DNA of 64,000 nt from Burkholderiales bacterium (lineage in GTDB: Bacteria > Pseudomonadota > Gammaproteobacteria > Burkholderiales > Burkholderiaceae_D): contig CANGAW010000007.1 of the NCBI GenBank assembly GCA_947451925.1, positions 1 through 64,000 on the forward strand, given 5' to 3'. The notes below the pieces were generated by a model that was not told the origin of the DNA, made no database searches, and saw only the letters and a program-made list of their open reading frames with translations. Shown here piece by piece: positions 1-8,646 of the stretch (the first letter of the stretch is position 1; every line of letters starts with the position of its first letter). Position numbers and translations under genes: made by a program.

Positions 1-1056
1 AATCGAATGTCCGGCACTCATCAGCACATGGCCGCGGTGCTGCAGCAGGGCGTTCATGGGCACCACAAAGTAACCCGACAAGGCGCCCACCAGAATCAGC
101 AGCGGATACGCGACCCAGACCGAATGCGCCAGCGTCATCAGCAGTACCACCAGGCCCATCGCCACGCCCAGAGGCATCACGCTGAGTGATTTTTTGAGTG
201 GAATGGTGCGGGCCGCAGCCATTGCGCCAAAGGCCACGCCAAGGGCAACGACGCCTTGCAAAATGGCGGCTTTGTCCAGCGGCAGCTGCAAGGCTTTTTC
301 TGCCCATTTCAGCACAATAAATTGCAGCGTCGCGCCTGCGCCCCAGAACAGTGAAGTCACGCCTAGTGAAATTTGCCCCAGCCTGTCGCGCCAGAGCCGG
401 ATGAAGCAGTGCGAAAAATCCAGCACCAGACGTAGCGGTTTGTGTTCCTGATGCGGATAATGTGCGCCGGTATCGAGAATTTTCAGATTGAACAAGGCAG
501 CCAAACCATAGCTGAGCATCACCACGCTCAGTGCCACTTCAATCGGTGCATTGACCTGAAATGAAGCCAGCGGCGCCATCCAGTCCGGCAGGCTCTGCGC
601 AAATTGCTGGCTGACCAGTGCGCCGCCAAGTACGGTGCCGAAAATGATAGACAGTACGGTCAGGCCTTCGATCCAGCCATTGGCCGCCACCAGTTTCTCA
701 GCCGGCAGCAGCTCGGTCAGAATGCCGTATTTCGCAGGTGAATAGGCCGCTGCACCAAAGCCGACCACGGCATAGGCCAGCAGAGGGTGGACGTTGAAGA
801 ACATCATCAGGCAGCCGCAAACCTTCAGCAGATTGGTGATGAACATCACCCGGCCCTTGGGAAAGGCGTCAGCAAAAGCACCGACAAAAGGCGCCAACAC
901 GACATAGGACAGCACAAAGAACAGCTTGAGCATAGGCGTCATCCACGCCGGTGACTGCGTTGACGCAAGCAAGGCAATAGAGACGATCAGCAGGGCGTTA
1001 TCGGCGAGGGAAGAAAAAAACTGCGCCGCGATAATAGTGTAGAAGCCGCGATTCAT
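1..1056 (-). CDS. lplT: Lysophospholipid transporter LplT (MFS), C-terminus cut by window edge
   Basis: Inner-membrane major facilitator family carrier that, in the known family, flips lyso-phospholipids inward for re-acylation. The reverse-strand reading frame is open from an ATG at 1056 to the left edge (352 codons), so the C-terminus is missing. It starts MNRGFYTIIAAQFFSSLADN, typical of LplT, and shows alternating hydrophobic helices, an early loop GAFADAFPKGRVM (the MFS loop 2-3 motif) and AAYSPAKYGILTELLP, a strong family motif. No clear Shine-Dalgarno is seen before the ATG; the frame stays open further upstream, but the ATG agrees with the family N-terminus. It is divergent from alr; the pairing of lplT with alr and radA is common in Burkholderiales (from memory). 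Short plus-strand frames inside it are shadows. Confidence 0.88.
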   Translation of the reverse strand, partial: MNRGFYTIIAAQFFSSLADNALLIVSIALLASTQSPAWMTPMLKLFFVLSYVVLAPFVGAFADAFPKGRVMFITNLLKVCGCLMMFFNVHPLLAYAVVGFGAAAYSPAKYGILTELLPAEKLVAANGWIEGLTVLSIIFGTVLGGALVSQQFAQSLPDWMAPLASFQVNAPIEVALSVVMLSYGLAALFNLKILDTGAHYPHQEHKPLRLVLDFSHCFIRLWRDRLGQISLGVTSLFWGAGATLQFIVLKWAEKALQLPLDKAAILQGVVALGVAFGAMAAARTIPLKKSLSVMPLGVAMGLVVLLMTLAHSVWVAYPLLILVGALSGYFVVPMNALLQHRGHVLMSAGHSI

Positions 1057-1205
1057 GTAGGAGGCAAGGCGATGGCAGAAGCGATCAACTTTATACCATG
1101 AAAGCCAGTTTCACCCCGAAAATGGCGCGGGCAGCGTGCCCGCCTCCGGTAAAATAGAGGCTTGTTGGGTTGACCTTCGTTTGCTGTAATCACTCCCTAT
1201 TTTCA

Positions 1206-2282
1206 ATGCCCAGACCGCTCGTAGCCATCACCGACATCACCGCGATGCAATCCAACCTGGCTGTTGCCAGAGCCGCCGCGCCGCTGGCAAAAGTCTGGGC
1301 GGTCGTCAAAGCCGATGCTTATGGTCATGGCATTACGGCGGCATTACGCGGCTTTTCCGGGGCAGATGGCCTGTCGCTGATTGAATGGGAAGTGGCCGCG
1401 CGCCTGCGCGAACTCGGCTGGATCAAACCGATTCTGATGCTAGAAGGCCCGTTTGAGGCCACAGATCTGCTGCTGGCCGATCAGCACCGCCTGCAAATCG
1501 TCATTCACCACCAAGCGCAGCTGGCCATGCTGGAGTCGGCCAAATTGTCTTCGCAGCTGGACGTCCATCTTAAAATCAACACCGGCATGAACCGGCTGGG
1601 CTTTGCGCCCGAATCCGTTACTGCCGTCTTTCAGCAGCTGAGGCGTATGCCTGCGGTGCGCTCGATTGCCTTCCTGACCCATTTTGCCAATGCAGAGCAA
1701 GCCGATGCCGCGTTAAATGCGCCTGGCCAGTTCGCCCGTTTTCTCAACGCCATTAACGGCTTGCCAGGGCAGATCAGCGTGGCCAACTCGGCGGCCACCT
1801 TATTGCAACGACAGCTCGACGCCGACTGGATCAGGCCGGGTGTGATGCTGTATGGCGGCTCGCCCGGTGGCGCCAGTGCGGCCTCGTTTGGACTGCGGCC
1901 GGCGATGACTTTGCAAAGCAAAGTGATTGCCGACCACACGATAGCTGCGGGTGAGTTGGTAGGTTATGGCAGCCTGTTCAAGGCGGAGCAAAGCATGCGT
2001 ATTGGCGTGGTTGCCTGCGGCTATGCCGATGGTTACCCGCGTTCGGCGCCAGGCGGCACGCCGGTTCTGGTAGATGGCGTTCGCACCCGCGTTATTGGCC
2101 GCGTATCCATGGACATGCTGACGGTCGACCTGACACCGATACCTGAGGCCGCCGTTGGCAGTGTCGTCACCTTGTGGGGTGAAGGCTTGCCGATTGATCA
2201 AGTGGCAAGCTATGCCGGCACCATCGGTTATGAATTAATGTGTGCGGTAGCGCCACGCGTACAAAGACAGATTGTTGACTAA
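1206..2282 (+). CDS. alr: Alanine racemase
   Basis: PLP enzyme interconverting L- and D-alanine, supplying D-Ala for peptidoglycan. The product is 358 residues, normal for the family. The PLP lysine is K35 in AVVKADAYGHG; the catalytic tyrosine lies in CGYADGYPR near residue 255; GRVSMDMLTVDLT is the second conserved block. I prefer the ATG at 1206 (MPRPLVAITD) to a TTG at 1170, because the extra 12 residues do not look like family sequence. radA begins 3 bp after the stop, so the two are very likely cotranscribed. A D-amino-acid dehydrogenase (dadA) is encoded elsewhere in the window (41941-43200), but this copy is not linked to it and looks like the biosynthetic racemase. Confidence 0.93.
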   Translation: MPRPLVAITDITAMQSNLAVARAAAPLAKVWAVVKADAYGHGITAALRGFSGADGLSLIEWEVAARLRELGWIKPILMLEGPFEATDLLLADQHRLQIVIHHQAQLAMLESAKLSSQLDVHLKINTGMNRLGFAPESVTAVFQQLRRMPAVRSIAFLTHFANAEQADAALNAPGQFARFLNAINGLPGQISVANSAATLLQRQLDADWIRPGVMLYGGSPGGASAASFGLRPAMTLQSKVIADHTIAAGELVGYGSLFKAEQSMRIGVVACGYADGYPRSAPGGTPVLVDGVRTRVIGRVSMDMLTVDLTPIPEAAVGSVVTLWGEGLPIDQVASYAGTIGYELMCAVAPRVQRQIVD

Positions 2283-2285
2283 TTA

Positions 2286-3656
2286 ATGGCCAAAGCAAAA
2301 ACCAATTACACCTGTACCGAATGCGGCGGTGTTTCCAATAAATGGGCCGGCCAGTGTCCGGCCTGTAACCAGTGGAACACCTTGGTCGAAACCATTGTCG
2401 AGACCGCAGGCAACCGCTATTCCGCACAACCGCAAGGCCTGGCGCAAGGCTCCCCGGTAATGACGCTGGCCGATATCGAAGCCGTTGATGTGCCCCGCTT
2501 TGGCACCGGCATAGAAGAATTCGACCGGGTGCTGGGCGGCGGTCTGGTACCGGGTGGTGTGGTGCTGATTGGCGGCGACCCCGGTATTGGCAAATCCACC
2601 TTGCTGTTGCAGGCACTGGCCAATTTGTCGAAGCTGAAAAAAGTCTTGTACGTCAGTGGCGAAGAATCCGGCGCGCAGATTGCGTTGCGTGCCCGCCGTC
2701 TGGCCGTCGACGCGGCCGGCCTGCAGTTACAGGCTGAAATTCAACTCGAAAAAATTCTCACCACACTGGCCAACATCCAGCCGCAGGTTGCGGTTATTGA
2801 TTCGATCCAGACGGTTTATTCTGACGCGCTGAGTTCAGCACCGGGCTCGGTTGCGCAGGTGCGTGAATGCGCGGCGCAATTGACCCGAGTGGCCAAACAA
2901 ACCGGCATCACCATCATCATGGTCGGTCATGTGACCAAGGAAGGCGCACTGGCCGGCCCGCGTGTGCTGGAACATATCGTTGACACGGTGCTGTATTTCG
3001 AAGGCGATACGCATTCCAGTTTCCGGCTGGTGCGCGCTTTCAAAAACCGTTTCGGTGCCGTCAATGAACTGGGCGTGTTTGCCATGACCGAAAAGGGATT
3101 GAAGGGCGTATCCAATCCTTCGGCCTTGTTTTTGTCGCAGCATGACACGCAAGTGCCCGGCTCCTGCGTGATGGTCACACAAGAAGGCAGCCGCCCTTTG
3201 CTGGTCGAAATACAGGCGCTGGTTGATGCGTCGCATGTGCCGAATGCGCGGCGCTTGTCGGTGGGGCTGGAGCAAAACCGGCTGGCGATGCTGCTGGCCG
3301 TCTTGCACCGCCATGCCGGCGTAGCCGCCTTTGATCAGGACGTATTTATTAATGCCGTGGGCGGCGTCAAAATTACTGAGCCGGCGGCTGACTTGCCGGT
3401 GCTGCTGGCGATACATTCTTCGATGCGCAGCAAGCCTCTGCCGCGCGGCCTGGTGGCCTTTGGTGAAGTCGGTCTGGCCGGTGAAATCCGTCCGGCACCG
3501 CGCGGGCAGGAACGTTTGCGTGAAGCGGCCAAGCTGGGGTTTTCGATTGCGCTGATACCGAAGGCGAATTTGCCCAAGCAAAAAATCGAAGGCCTGCAGG
3601 TCATCGGTGTCGAGCGAATTGATGAGGCAATGAACAAGCTGCGAGAGTTGCAGTAA
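2286..3656 (+). CDS. radA: DNA repair protein RadA (Sms)
   Basis: RecA-like ATPase that promotes branch migration and processing of recombination intermediates in the cytoplasm. It has 456 residues, the standard length. In order: an N-terminal C4 zinc finger (CTECGG and CPACNQW within residues 9-28), a RecA-type core with Walker A GGDPGIGKST near residue 100, the RadA-specific KNRFG motif (FKNRFGAVNELG) near residue 255, and a C-terminal Lon-protease-like domain with GEVGLAGEIRP. It starts 3 bp after alr, so translation is probably coupled. No hairpin terminator is obvious directly behind it; a palindromic dispersed repeat follows about 80 bp later. Confidence 0.95.
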   Translation: MAKAKTNYTCTECGGVSNKWAGQCPACNQWNTLVETIVETAGNRYSAQPQGLAQGSPVMTLADIEAVDVPRFGTGIEEFDRVLGGGLVPGGVVLIGGDPGIGKSTLLLQALANLSKLKKVLYVSGEESGAQIALRARRLAVDAAGLQLQAEIQLEKILTTLANIQPQVAVIDSIQTVYSDALSSAPGSVAQVRECAAQLTRVAKQTGITIIMVGHVTKEGALAGPRVLEHIVDTVLYFEGDTHSSFRLVRAFKNRFGAVNELGVFAMTEKGLKGVSNPSALFLSQHDTQVPGSCVMVTQEGSRPLLVEIQALVDASHVPNARRLSVGLEQNRLAMLLAVLHRHAGVAAFDQDVFINAVGGVKITEPAADLPVLLAIHSSMRSKPLPRGLVAFGEVGLAGEIRPAPRGQERLREAAKLGFSIALIPKANLPKQKIEGLQVIGVERIDEAMNKLRELQ

Positions 3657-3734
3657 GGTTTGAACGTTCAATCAATTTATTGGGTGATTGGCGAAAGTCG
3701 CTGGATCCCGATTGATCGTCTGCTAGCCCCGTAA

Positions 3735-3770
3735 ATGTCGTCCCGGCGTAGGCCGGGACCCAGTGATTTT
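3735..3770. repeat. REP-like palindromic dispersed repeat
   Basis: The core has two perfect 8-bp arms, GTCCCGGC (3740-3747) and GCCGGGAC (3752-3759), around a 4-nt loop, followed by CCAGTGATTTT. On the reverse strand it can be read as WVPAYAGTT, the usual signature of this repeat when it is mistranslated. Elements of this type are scattered between genes in many beta- and gammaproteobacteria. Only one full copy is visible in the window. Its position just after radA fits an intergenic REP or a weak transcript-end structure. Confidence 0.65.
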
Positions 3771-3811
3771 CGTAGTTCTCCCGCCCCCCCTCAAGGCATG
3801 ACGCTGAGTCA

Positions 3812-3850
3812 TCAGCCATCACAATCCCATCCCGCAGCGACGCCTAAAAA
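3812..3850 (-). pseudogene. Possible remnant of the 3' end of an EAL-domain gene
   Basis: About 23 nt here (GCCATCACAATCCCATC and following bases) match, with one mismatch, the last codons of the GGDEF-EAL gene at 12205-13746, on the same strand. Weaker similarity continues upstream, so that ALRDGIVMA-like codons can be read in both. Here the stop codon is not kept. It may be a decayed copy of a related gene's tail, or a chance or recombination trace. The match was found by eye only. Confidence 0.35.
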
Positions 3851-3908
3851 ACAACGAGTACTTTTCTGCCATAAATTTTTAGAAAATATTTAGGCGATTC
3901 TCGCTAAT
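3841..3908 (+). promoter_or_regulatory. kdp upstream region with long-spaced inverted repeat and weak promoter
   Basis: CGCCTAAA (3841-3848) is repeated in inverse as TTTAGGCG (3889-3896), flanking about 40 bp of very AT-rich sequence. A weak sigma-70-like pair can be proposed: TAGAAA (3880-3885), a 17-nt spacer, and GCTAAT (3903-3908). Poor match to consensus suits an activated promoter; in known systems KdpE binds an AT-rich site just upstream of kdpF. Assignment as the KdpE site is inference. Confidence 0.4.
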
Positions 3909-3943
3909 CTGGCATTGTCATCTTCAACATTTGGGAGACTGCC

Positions 3944-4036
3944 ATGGATGTCGTATTTATCGCCGGGATAGTGCTGTTACTGATTTTATGCGAACGGCTG
4001 GCCACAGCCTGCGAAAAACTGGGAGGTCGGCTATGA
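3944..4036 (+). CDS. 30-residue membrane leader ORF ahead of kdpF
   Basis: A small ORF encoding [20 protein letters not shown] followed by [10 protein letters not shown], with a good Shine-Dalgarno (GGGAG, 3933-3937). It predicts one N-terminal transmembrane segment (about residues 3-16) followed by a polar tail with two cysteines. Its stop overlaps the kdpF start in an ATGA arrangement (4033-4036), and the kdpF ribosome site GGGAGG lies inside its last codons, so the two are translationally coupled. I recall similar tiny ORFs before kdpF in other bacteria but know no assigned function. Options are an accessory peptide of the KdpFABC complex or a translational leader. It is well supported as a translated frame; its role is unknown. 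Confidence 0.65.
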   Translation: MDVVFIAGIVLLLILCERLATACEKLGGRL

Positions 4037-4122
4037 ACACCTTCTATTTGCTGGGTGCCTTTGTAGCTTCAGGTCTGCTGATCTATCTGTTAATTGCATT
4101 GCTCAAAGCGGAGGACTTGTGA
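4033..4122 (+). CDS. kdpF: K+-transporting ATPase small subunit KdpF
   Basis: 29-residue single-span peptide ([20 protein letters not shown] then IALLKAEDL), the same length as E. coli KdpF. It stabilises the KdpFABC high-affinity potassium pump in the inner membrane. It is preceded by GGGAGG (4021-4026). Its TGA stop overlaps the kdpA ATG at 4122. The C-terminal charged end after one hydrophobic helix is typical of the family. Confidence 0.9.
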   Translation: MNTFYLLGAFVASGLLIYLLIALLKAEDL

Positions 4123-5939
4123 TGACTACGCAATCCTGGATTCTGCTTCTGGCTTTTCTGCTGGTCTTGCTGCTGCTGACTTATCCGTTCGGATTCTATC
4201 TTGCCAAGGTCGCCGACACCGTCCCTCTACGTGGACTGGGCTGGCTTTTCCGTTTTGAAAAACTGCTCTACCGGATATCTGGCGTCAGTCCCGAAAATGG
4301 CATGCACTGGAAAACCTATGCCATGGCACTGCTGGTGTTCAATGCACTGGGTGTTCTCGTGGTGTATGCCATACAGCGCCTGCAAGCCTGGTTGCCTTTG
4401 AACCCGCAAGCCTTGCCCAACATTTCCGCTGACTCGGCGTTTAATACTGCCGTGAGTTTTGTCAGTAACACCAACTGGCAGGGCTATGCCGGTGAAGCGA
4501 GCATGAGTTATTTAACGCAAATGCTGGCACTGACCGGGCAAAACTTTTTCTCTGCCGCCACCGGCATGGCTGTCGCCTTTGCGTTGATACGTGGTTTTAC
4601 GTCGCGCTCCGCGCAAACCATTGGCAACTTCTGGGTCGATATCACCCGCTGCACGCTGTATGTACTGCTGCCGGTCTCCACACTGTTTGCGGTATTCCTG
4701 ATGAGTCAGGGCGTGATCCAGAATTTATCGGCCTACAAAGAAGTCAAGCTACTCGACGCTTACACCTACCAGCAAGCCAAAACCGATGCTGATGGCAAGC
4801 CGCTGCAAGATGCAAAAGGCAGCCCCGTGATGGAAACGCTGCAAGCAAAAACACAAACGCTCGCCATGGGCCCGGTTGCGTCACAAGAGGCGATCAAAAT
4901 GCTGGGCACGAATGGTGGCGGGTTTTTCAATGCCAATTCGGCGCACCCCTATGAAAACCCGACGCCCTTATCGAATTTTGTGCAGTTGCTGTCTATCTTC
5001 CTGATTCCCGCTGCGCTCTGCTTTACGTTCGGGCGTATGGTGGGAGACATGCGACAGGGCTGGGCCGTGCTTGGCGCGATGACGATCATTTTCGTGCTCA
5101 TGACCGTGCTGGTGATGCAGGCCGAGCAGCAAGCGCATCCGGCTTTGCAAGCGCTGGCGGTAGACCAGAGCGCCAGCCTGCTGCAGGCCGGCGGCAATAT
5201 GGAAGGCAAGGAAACCCGTTTCGGTATCAGTGCCTCGGCGCTGTTTGCCGCCATCACCACCGCGGCCTCCTGCGGTGCAGTCAATGCCATGCATGATTCC
5301 TTCATGCCGCTGGGCGGCGCGGTGCCACTGCTGCTCATACAGTTTGGTGAAGTTATCTTTGGCGGCGTCGGCTCGGGTCTGTACGGCATGCTGATGTTTG
5401 CCATTCTCGCCGTCTTCATTGCTGGTCTGATGATAGGTCGCACCCCTGAATACCTGGGCAAGAAAATTCAGGCCTATGAAATGAAGATGACCTCGATCGC
5501 CATTCTGGTGACACCGGCGCTGGTACTGACCGGCACTGCCATAACTCTCATGTCAAGTGCAGGTATCGCTGGCATTGCCAACCCCGGCGCGCATGGTTTT
5601 TCTGAAATCCTGTATGCGTTCTCGTCAGCGGCCAATAACAATGGCAGTGCCTTTGCAGGACTGTCAGCCAACACGCCGTTCTACAACAGCTTGCTGGCCA
5701 TAGCCATGTGGTTTGGCCGCTTCGCGTTAATCGTACCAATACTGGCTGTGGCCGGTTCGCTAGCAGCAAAAAAACGCCTGACTGTGAACGCCGGCACGAT
5801 GCCGACTCATGGGCCTATGTTCGTCGCTCTGCTGATTGGCACCGTGGTCTTGATAGGCGTGCTGAATTATGTGCCTGCACTAGCGCTCGGTCCTGTTGTC
5901 GAGCATCTGCAATTATTTGCAGCACCCTCAGTCCGTTAA
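4122..5939 (+). CDS. kdpA: K+-transporting ATPase subunit A (channel-like subunit)
   Basis: Potassium-binding and translocating subunit of KdpFABC, related to K+ channels of the Trk/Ktr superfamily. The product is 605 residues; E. coli KdpA is 557, the difference being mostly loop sequence. Four pore-loop motifs can be seen in order: [47 protein letters not shown] and [13 protein letters not shown]. About ten hydrophobic helices surround them. The ATG at 4122 overlaps the kdpF stop and is preferred to a GTG at 4119. The kdpB start follows 12 bp after the stop. The order F-A-B-C-D-E indicates one operon. Confidence 0.95.
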   Translation: MTTQSWILLLAFLLVLLLLTYPFGFYLAKVADTVPLRGLGWLFRFEKLLYRISGVSPENGMHWKTYAMALLVFNALGVLVVYAIQRLQAWLPLNPQALPNISADSAFNTAVSFVSNTNWQGYAGEASMSYLTQMLALTGQNFFSAATGMAVAFALIRGFTSRSAQTIGNFWVDITRCTLYVLLPVSTLFAVFLMSQGVIQNLSAYKEVKLLDAYTYQQAKTDADGKPLQDAKGSPVMETLQAKTQTLAMGPVASQEAIKMLGTNGGGFFNANSAHPYENPTPLSNFVQLLSIFLIPAALCFTFGRMVGDMRQGWAVLGAMTIIFVLMTVLVMQAEQQAHPALQALAVDQSASLLQAGGNMEGKETRFGISASALFAAITTAASCGAVNAMHDSFMPLGGAVPLLLIQFGEVIFGGVGSGLYGMLMFAILAVFIAGLMIGRTPEYLGKKIQAYEMKMTSIAILVTPALVLTGTAITLMSSAGIAGIANPGAHGFSEILYAFSSAANNNGSAFAGLSANTPFYNSLLAIAMWFGRFALIVPILAVAGSLAAKKRLTVNAGTMPTHGPMFVALLIGTVVLIGVLNYVPALALGPVVEHLQLFAAPSVR

Positions 5940-5951
5940 ATGGGAGGCGCC

Positions 5952-8057
5952 ATGTCTGCTCAAGTCAATAAAATTAAAAGTTCAACAGCCACAACCGGTG
6001 GCCGCTTCAAACTGTTCGAACCTGATCTGCTCATTGCAGCCATTGGGGACGCCTTTAAAAAACTGCATCCGCGCCATCAATACCGCAATCCGGTAATGTT
6101 CGTCGTTTTCATTGGCGCCATTCTGACCTCGCTGCTGTTCATGCAAGCTGTGTCGGGTAGCGGTGAGACCAGCGCCGGATTCATTCTGACTATTGCAGTC
6201 TGGCTTTGGTTCACTGTGCTGTTTGCCAATTTTGCCGAGGCACTGGCCGAAGGTCGCAGTAAAGCCCAGTCGGCTTATCTGCGCTCGCTGAAACGGACCG
6301 TGCTAGCCAAGCAACTGAAGGCAGCGCATTACGGTAGCGAAGTAATGGTCACTGCCGGTAATTTACTGCGCAAGGGTGACGTGGTGTTGGTCGAAGCCGG
6401 TGACATCATTCCGGTTGACGGCGAAGTGATAGAAGGTGTCGCTTCGGTTGACGAGAGCGCCATCACGGGGGAATCGGCGCCGGTGATTCGCGAGTCAGGT
6501 GGTGATTTTTCTGCCGTCACCGGCGGAACGCGACTGTTGTCGGATTGGCTGGTCGTGCGCATCACCACCAATCCGGGCGAAGCCTTCATTGATCGCATGA
6601 TCGCGATGGTGGAAAATGCCACCCGCCAAAAAACGCCAAACGAAATTGCCCTCACCATTTTGCTGGTGGCGCTGACCATCATTTTCCTGTTGGTGACGGT
6701 TACGCTGCTACCTTTTTCCCTGTATGGCGTTCAGGCTGCGCAAGCAGGTACGCCGATTACGATCACGGTGCTGATTGCCTTGCTGGTGTGCCTGATACCG
6801 ACCACCATCGGTGGCTTGTTGTCAGCAATCGGTGTGGCCGGCATGAGTCGCATGATGCAGGCCAACGTCATTGCCACTTCGGGTCGCGCCGTTGAAGCCG
6901 CCGGCGATGTCGATGTGTTGTTGCTGGATAAAACCGGCACCATCACGCTGGGCAACCGGCAGGCTGCAAACTTCATTGCCGCGGCTGGCTATACGGAGCA
7001 GCAATTGGCCGACGTGGCGCAATTGGCCTCACTGGCAGATGAAACGCCGGAAGGACGCAGCATTGTGATTCTAGCCAAGCAGCGTTTCAATATGCGCGAG
7101 CGCGATATCGCGGTCATGAATGCGAACTTCATCCATTTCAGCGCCCATACCCGCATGAGCGGCGTCGATTATGAGCAGCATGTGGTACGCAAAGGCGCGG
7201 CCGACGCCATAAAAAAACATGTCGAGTCTTTGGGCAAGATCTTTCCGCACGACGTTGCTATGGCTGTGGATGAAGTCGCTCGGCGCGGCAGCACGCCGCT
7301 GGTAGTGGCCGACAACGGCAATGTGATCGGCACCATCGAGTTGAAGGACATCGTCAAGGGTGGCATCAAAGAGCGTTTCGCCGAACTGCGCCGCATGGGC
7401 ATCAAGACGGTCATGATCACGGGCGATAACAGGATCACGGCTGCCGCCATTGCGGCTGAAGCGGGGGTCGATGATTTTCTGGCCGAGGCCACACCGGAAC
7501 AAAAACTGCATCTGATCCGCAGCTACCAGACCGGCGGCAGTCTGGTTGCCATGACCGGCGACGGCACCAATGATGCGCCGGCACTGGCGCAGGCCGATGT
7601 GGCCGTGGCCATGAACTCGGGCACACAGGCAGCCAAGGAAGCCGGCAACATGGTGGATCTGGATTCGAACCCGACCAAGTTGCTGGAGATTGTTGAAATC
7701 GGCAAGCAGATGTTAATGACGCGCGGCTCGTTAACGACCTTCTCAATTGCCAACGATATTGCCAAGTACTTCGCCATCATTCCGGCAGCCTTCGTCACCA
7801 CTTATCCGCAATTAAGAGCGCTGGACATCATGCACCTGAGCAGCCCGTCTTCCGCCATTATTTCGGCCGTGATTTTCAATGCACTGATCATCATCGCCCT
7901 GATCCCGCTGGCACTGAAAGGTGTGAAATACAGGGCGGTTGGTGCCGCCAAACTTTTGCAGCGCAATCTGCTGATCTACGGCGTGGGCGGCATCATGTTG
8001 CCATTCGCCGGCATCAAACTGATCGACATGCTGCTGTCCGTCCTTCATCTCGTCTAG
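5952..8057 (+). CDS. kdpB: K+-transporting P-type ATPase subunit B
   Basis: Catalytic P-type ATPase subunit that energises KdpA. From the ATG at 5952 it is 701 residues. An in-frame ATG at 5940 would add four residues, but the GGGAGG ribosome site (5943-5948) lies between the two, which favours 5952. Seen in order: TGES in the actuator domain (AITGESAP), the phosphorylated aspartate in [13 protein letters not shown], the nucleotide-binding-domain motif [10 protein letters not shown], and [20 protein letters not shown] in the P domain. Hydrophobic segments flank these in the usual P-type pattern. No key residue is missing. Confidence 0.96.
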   Translation: MSAQVNKIKSSTATTGGRFKLFEPDLLIAAIGDAFKKLHPRHQYRNPVMFVVFIGAILTSLLFMQAVSGSGETSAGFILTIAVWLWFTVLFANFAEALAEGRSKAQSAYLRSLKRTVLAKQLKAAHYGSEVMVTAGNLLRKGDVVLVEAGDIIPVDGEVIEGVASVDESAITGESAPVIRESGGDFSAVTGGTRLLSDWLVVRITTNPGEAFIDRMIAMVENATRQKTPNEIALTILLVALTIIFLLVTVTLLPFSLYGVQAAQAGTPITITVLIALLVCLIPTTIGGLLSAIGVAGMSRMMQANVIATSGRAVEAAGDVDVLLLDKTGTITLGNRQAANFIAAAGYTEQQLADVAQLASLADETPEGRSIVILAKQRFNMRERDIAVMNANFIHFSAHTRMSGVDYEQHVVRKGAADAIKKHVESLGKIFPHDVAMAVDEVARRGSTPLVVADNGNVIGTIELKDIVKGGIKERFAELRRMGIKTVMITGDNRITAAAIAAEAGVDDFLAEATPEQKLHLIRSYQTGGSLVAMTGDGTNDAPALAQADVAVAMNSGTQAAKEAGNMVDLDSNPTKLLEIVEIGKQMLMTRGSLTTFSIANDIAKYFAIIPAAFVTTYPQLRALDIMHLSSPSSAIISAVIFNALIIIALIPLALKGVKYRAVGAAKLLQRNLLIYGVGGIMLPFAGIKLIDMLLSVLHLV

Positions 8058-8067
8058 GAGACCTATC

Positions 8068-8643
8068 ATGCGCAGTCAATTTCTTACCGCCTTACGCCTC
8101 TTTTTCCTGCTCTCAATGGTATGCGGCGTGTTCTATCCGCTGGCACTGACCGGTATAGCGCAGCTGGCATTTCCGCTGGAAGCCAACGGTAGTTTGATAC
8201 AGAGCCATGGACAGGTGATTGGATCGAGCCTGATCGGGCAGTCATTTACTTCGCCGGCATATTTTTGGAGCCGGCCATCAGCGACTATGCCTATGGCCAA
8301 TAATGGCGCAGCGTCAGGCGGCTCTAACCTGGCGCCCTCGAACCCGGCACTGATTGATGGCATCAAACAGCGAATCGCTGCCCTGAAAACAGCAGACCCT
8401 GACAATACGGCAGCGATTCCCGTTGATCTGGTGACGGCCTCGGCCAGCGGACTGGATCCGGATATCAGTCTGGCGGCGGCGTATTACCAGGCCGCGCGCA
8501 TTGCCCGCGAACGTGCGCTGCCACTGGCTCAGGTGCGTGCTTTGATAAGCCATCATGCACAGCAAAAAACGCTGGGCTTACTGGGTGAAGCACGTGTCAA
8601 TGTGCTGGCGTTGAATCTGGCGCTGGCAACTATGCCAAAATAA
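8068..8643 (+). CDS. kdpC: K+-transporting ATPase subunit C
   Basis: Accessory subunit of KdpFABC with one N-terminal membrane span (LRLFFLLSMVCGVFYPLALT) and a periplasmic domain. It has 191 residues, the standard size. Family motifs include GSSLIGQSFTSPAYFWSRPS, and the C-terminal LVTASASGLDPDISLAAA, which in the family supports assembly of the complex. AGGAGA (8057-8062) precedes the ATG. kdpD follows after 3 bp. Confidence 0.95.
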   Translation: MRSQFLTALRLFFLLSMVCGVFYPLALTGIAQLAFPLEANGSLIQSHGQVIGSSLIGQSFTSPAYFWSRPSATMPMANNGAASGGSNLAPSNPALIDGIKQRIAALKTADPDNTAAIPVDLVTASASGLDPDISLAAAYYQAARIARERALPLAQVRALISHHAQQKTLGLLGEARVNVLALNLALATMPK

Positions 8644-8646
8644 GCC

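Noticed and set aside
2835..3671. Reverse-strand ORF (278 residues) inside radA
   Set aside because: Shadow of radA with Arg/Gln/His-rich composition and no motif.
3601..3822. Reverse-strand 73-residue ORF after radA
   Set aside because: Its core is the translated REP-like palindrome (WVPAYAGTT), not a gene.
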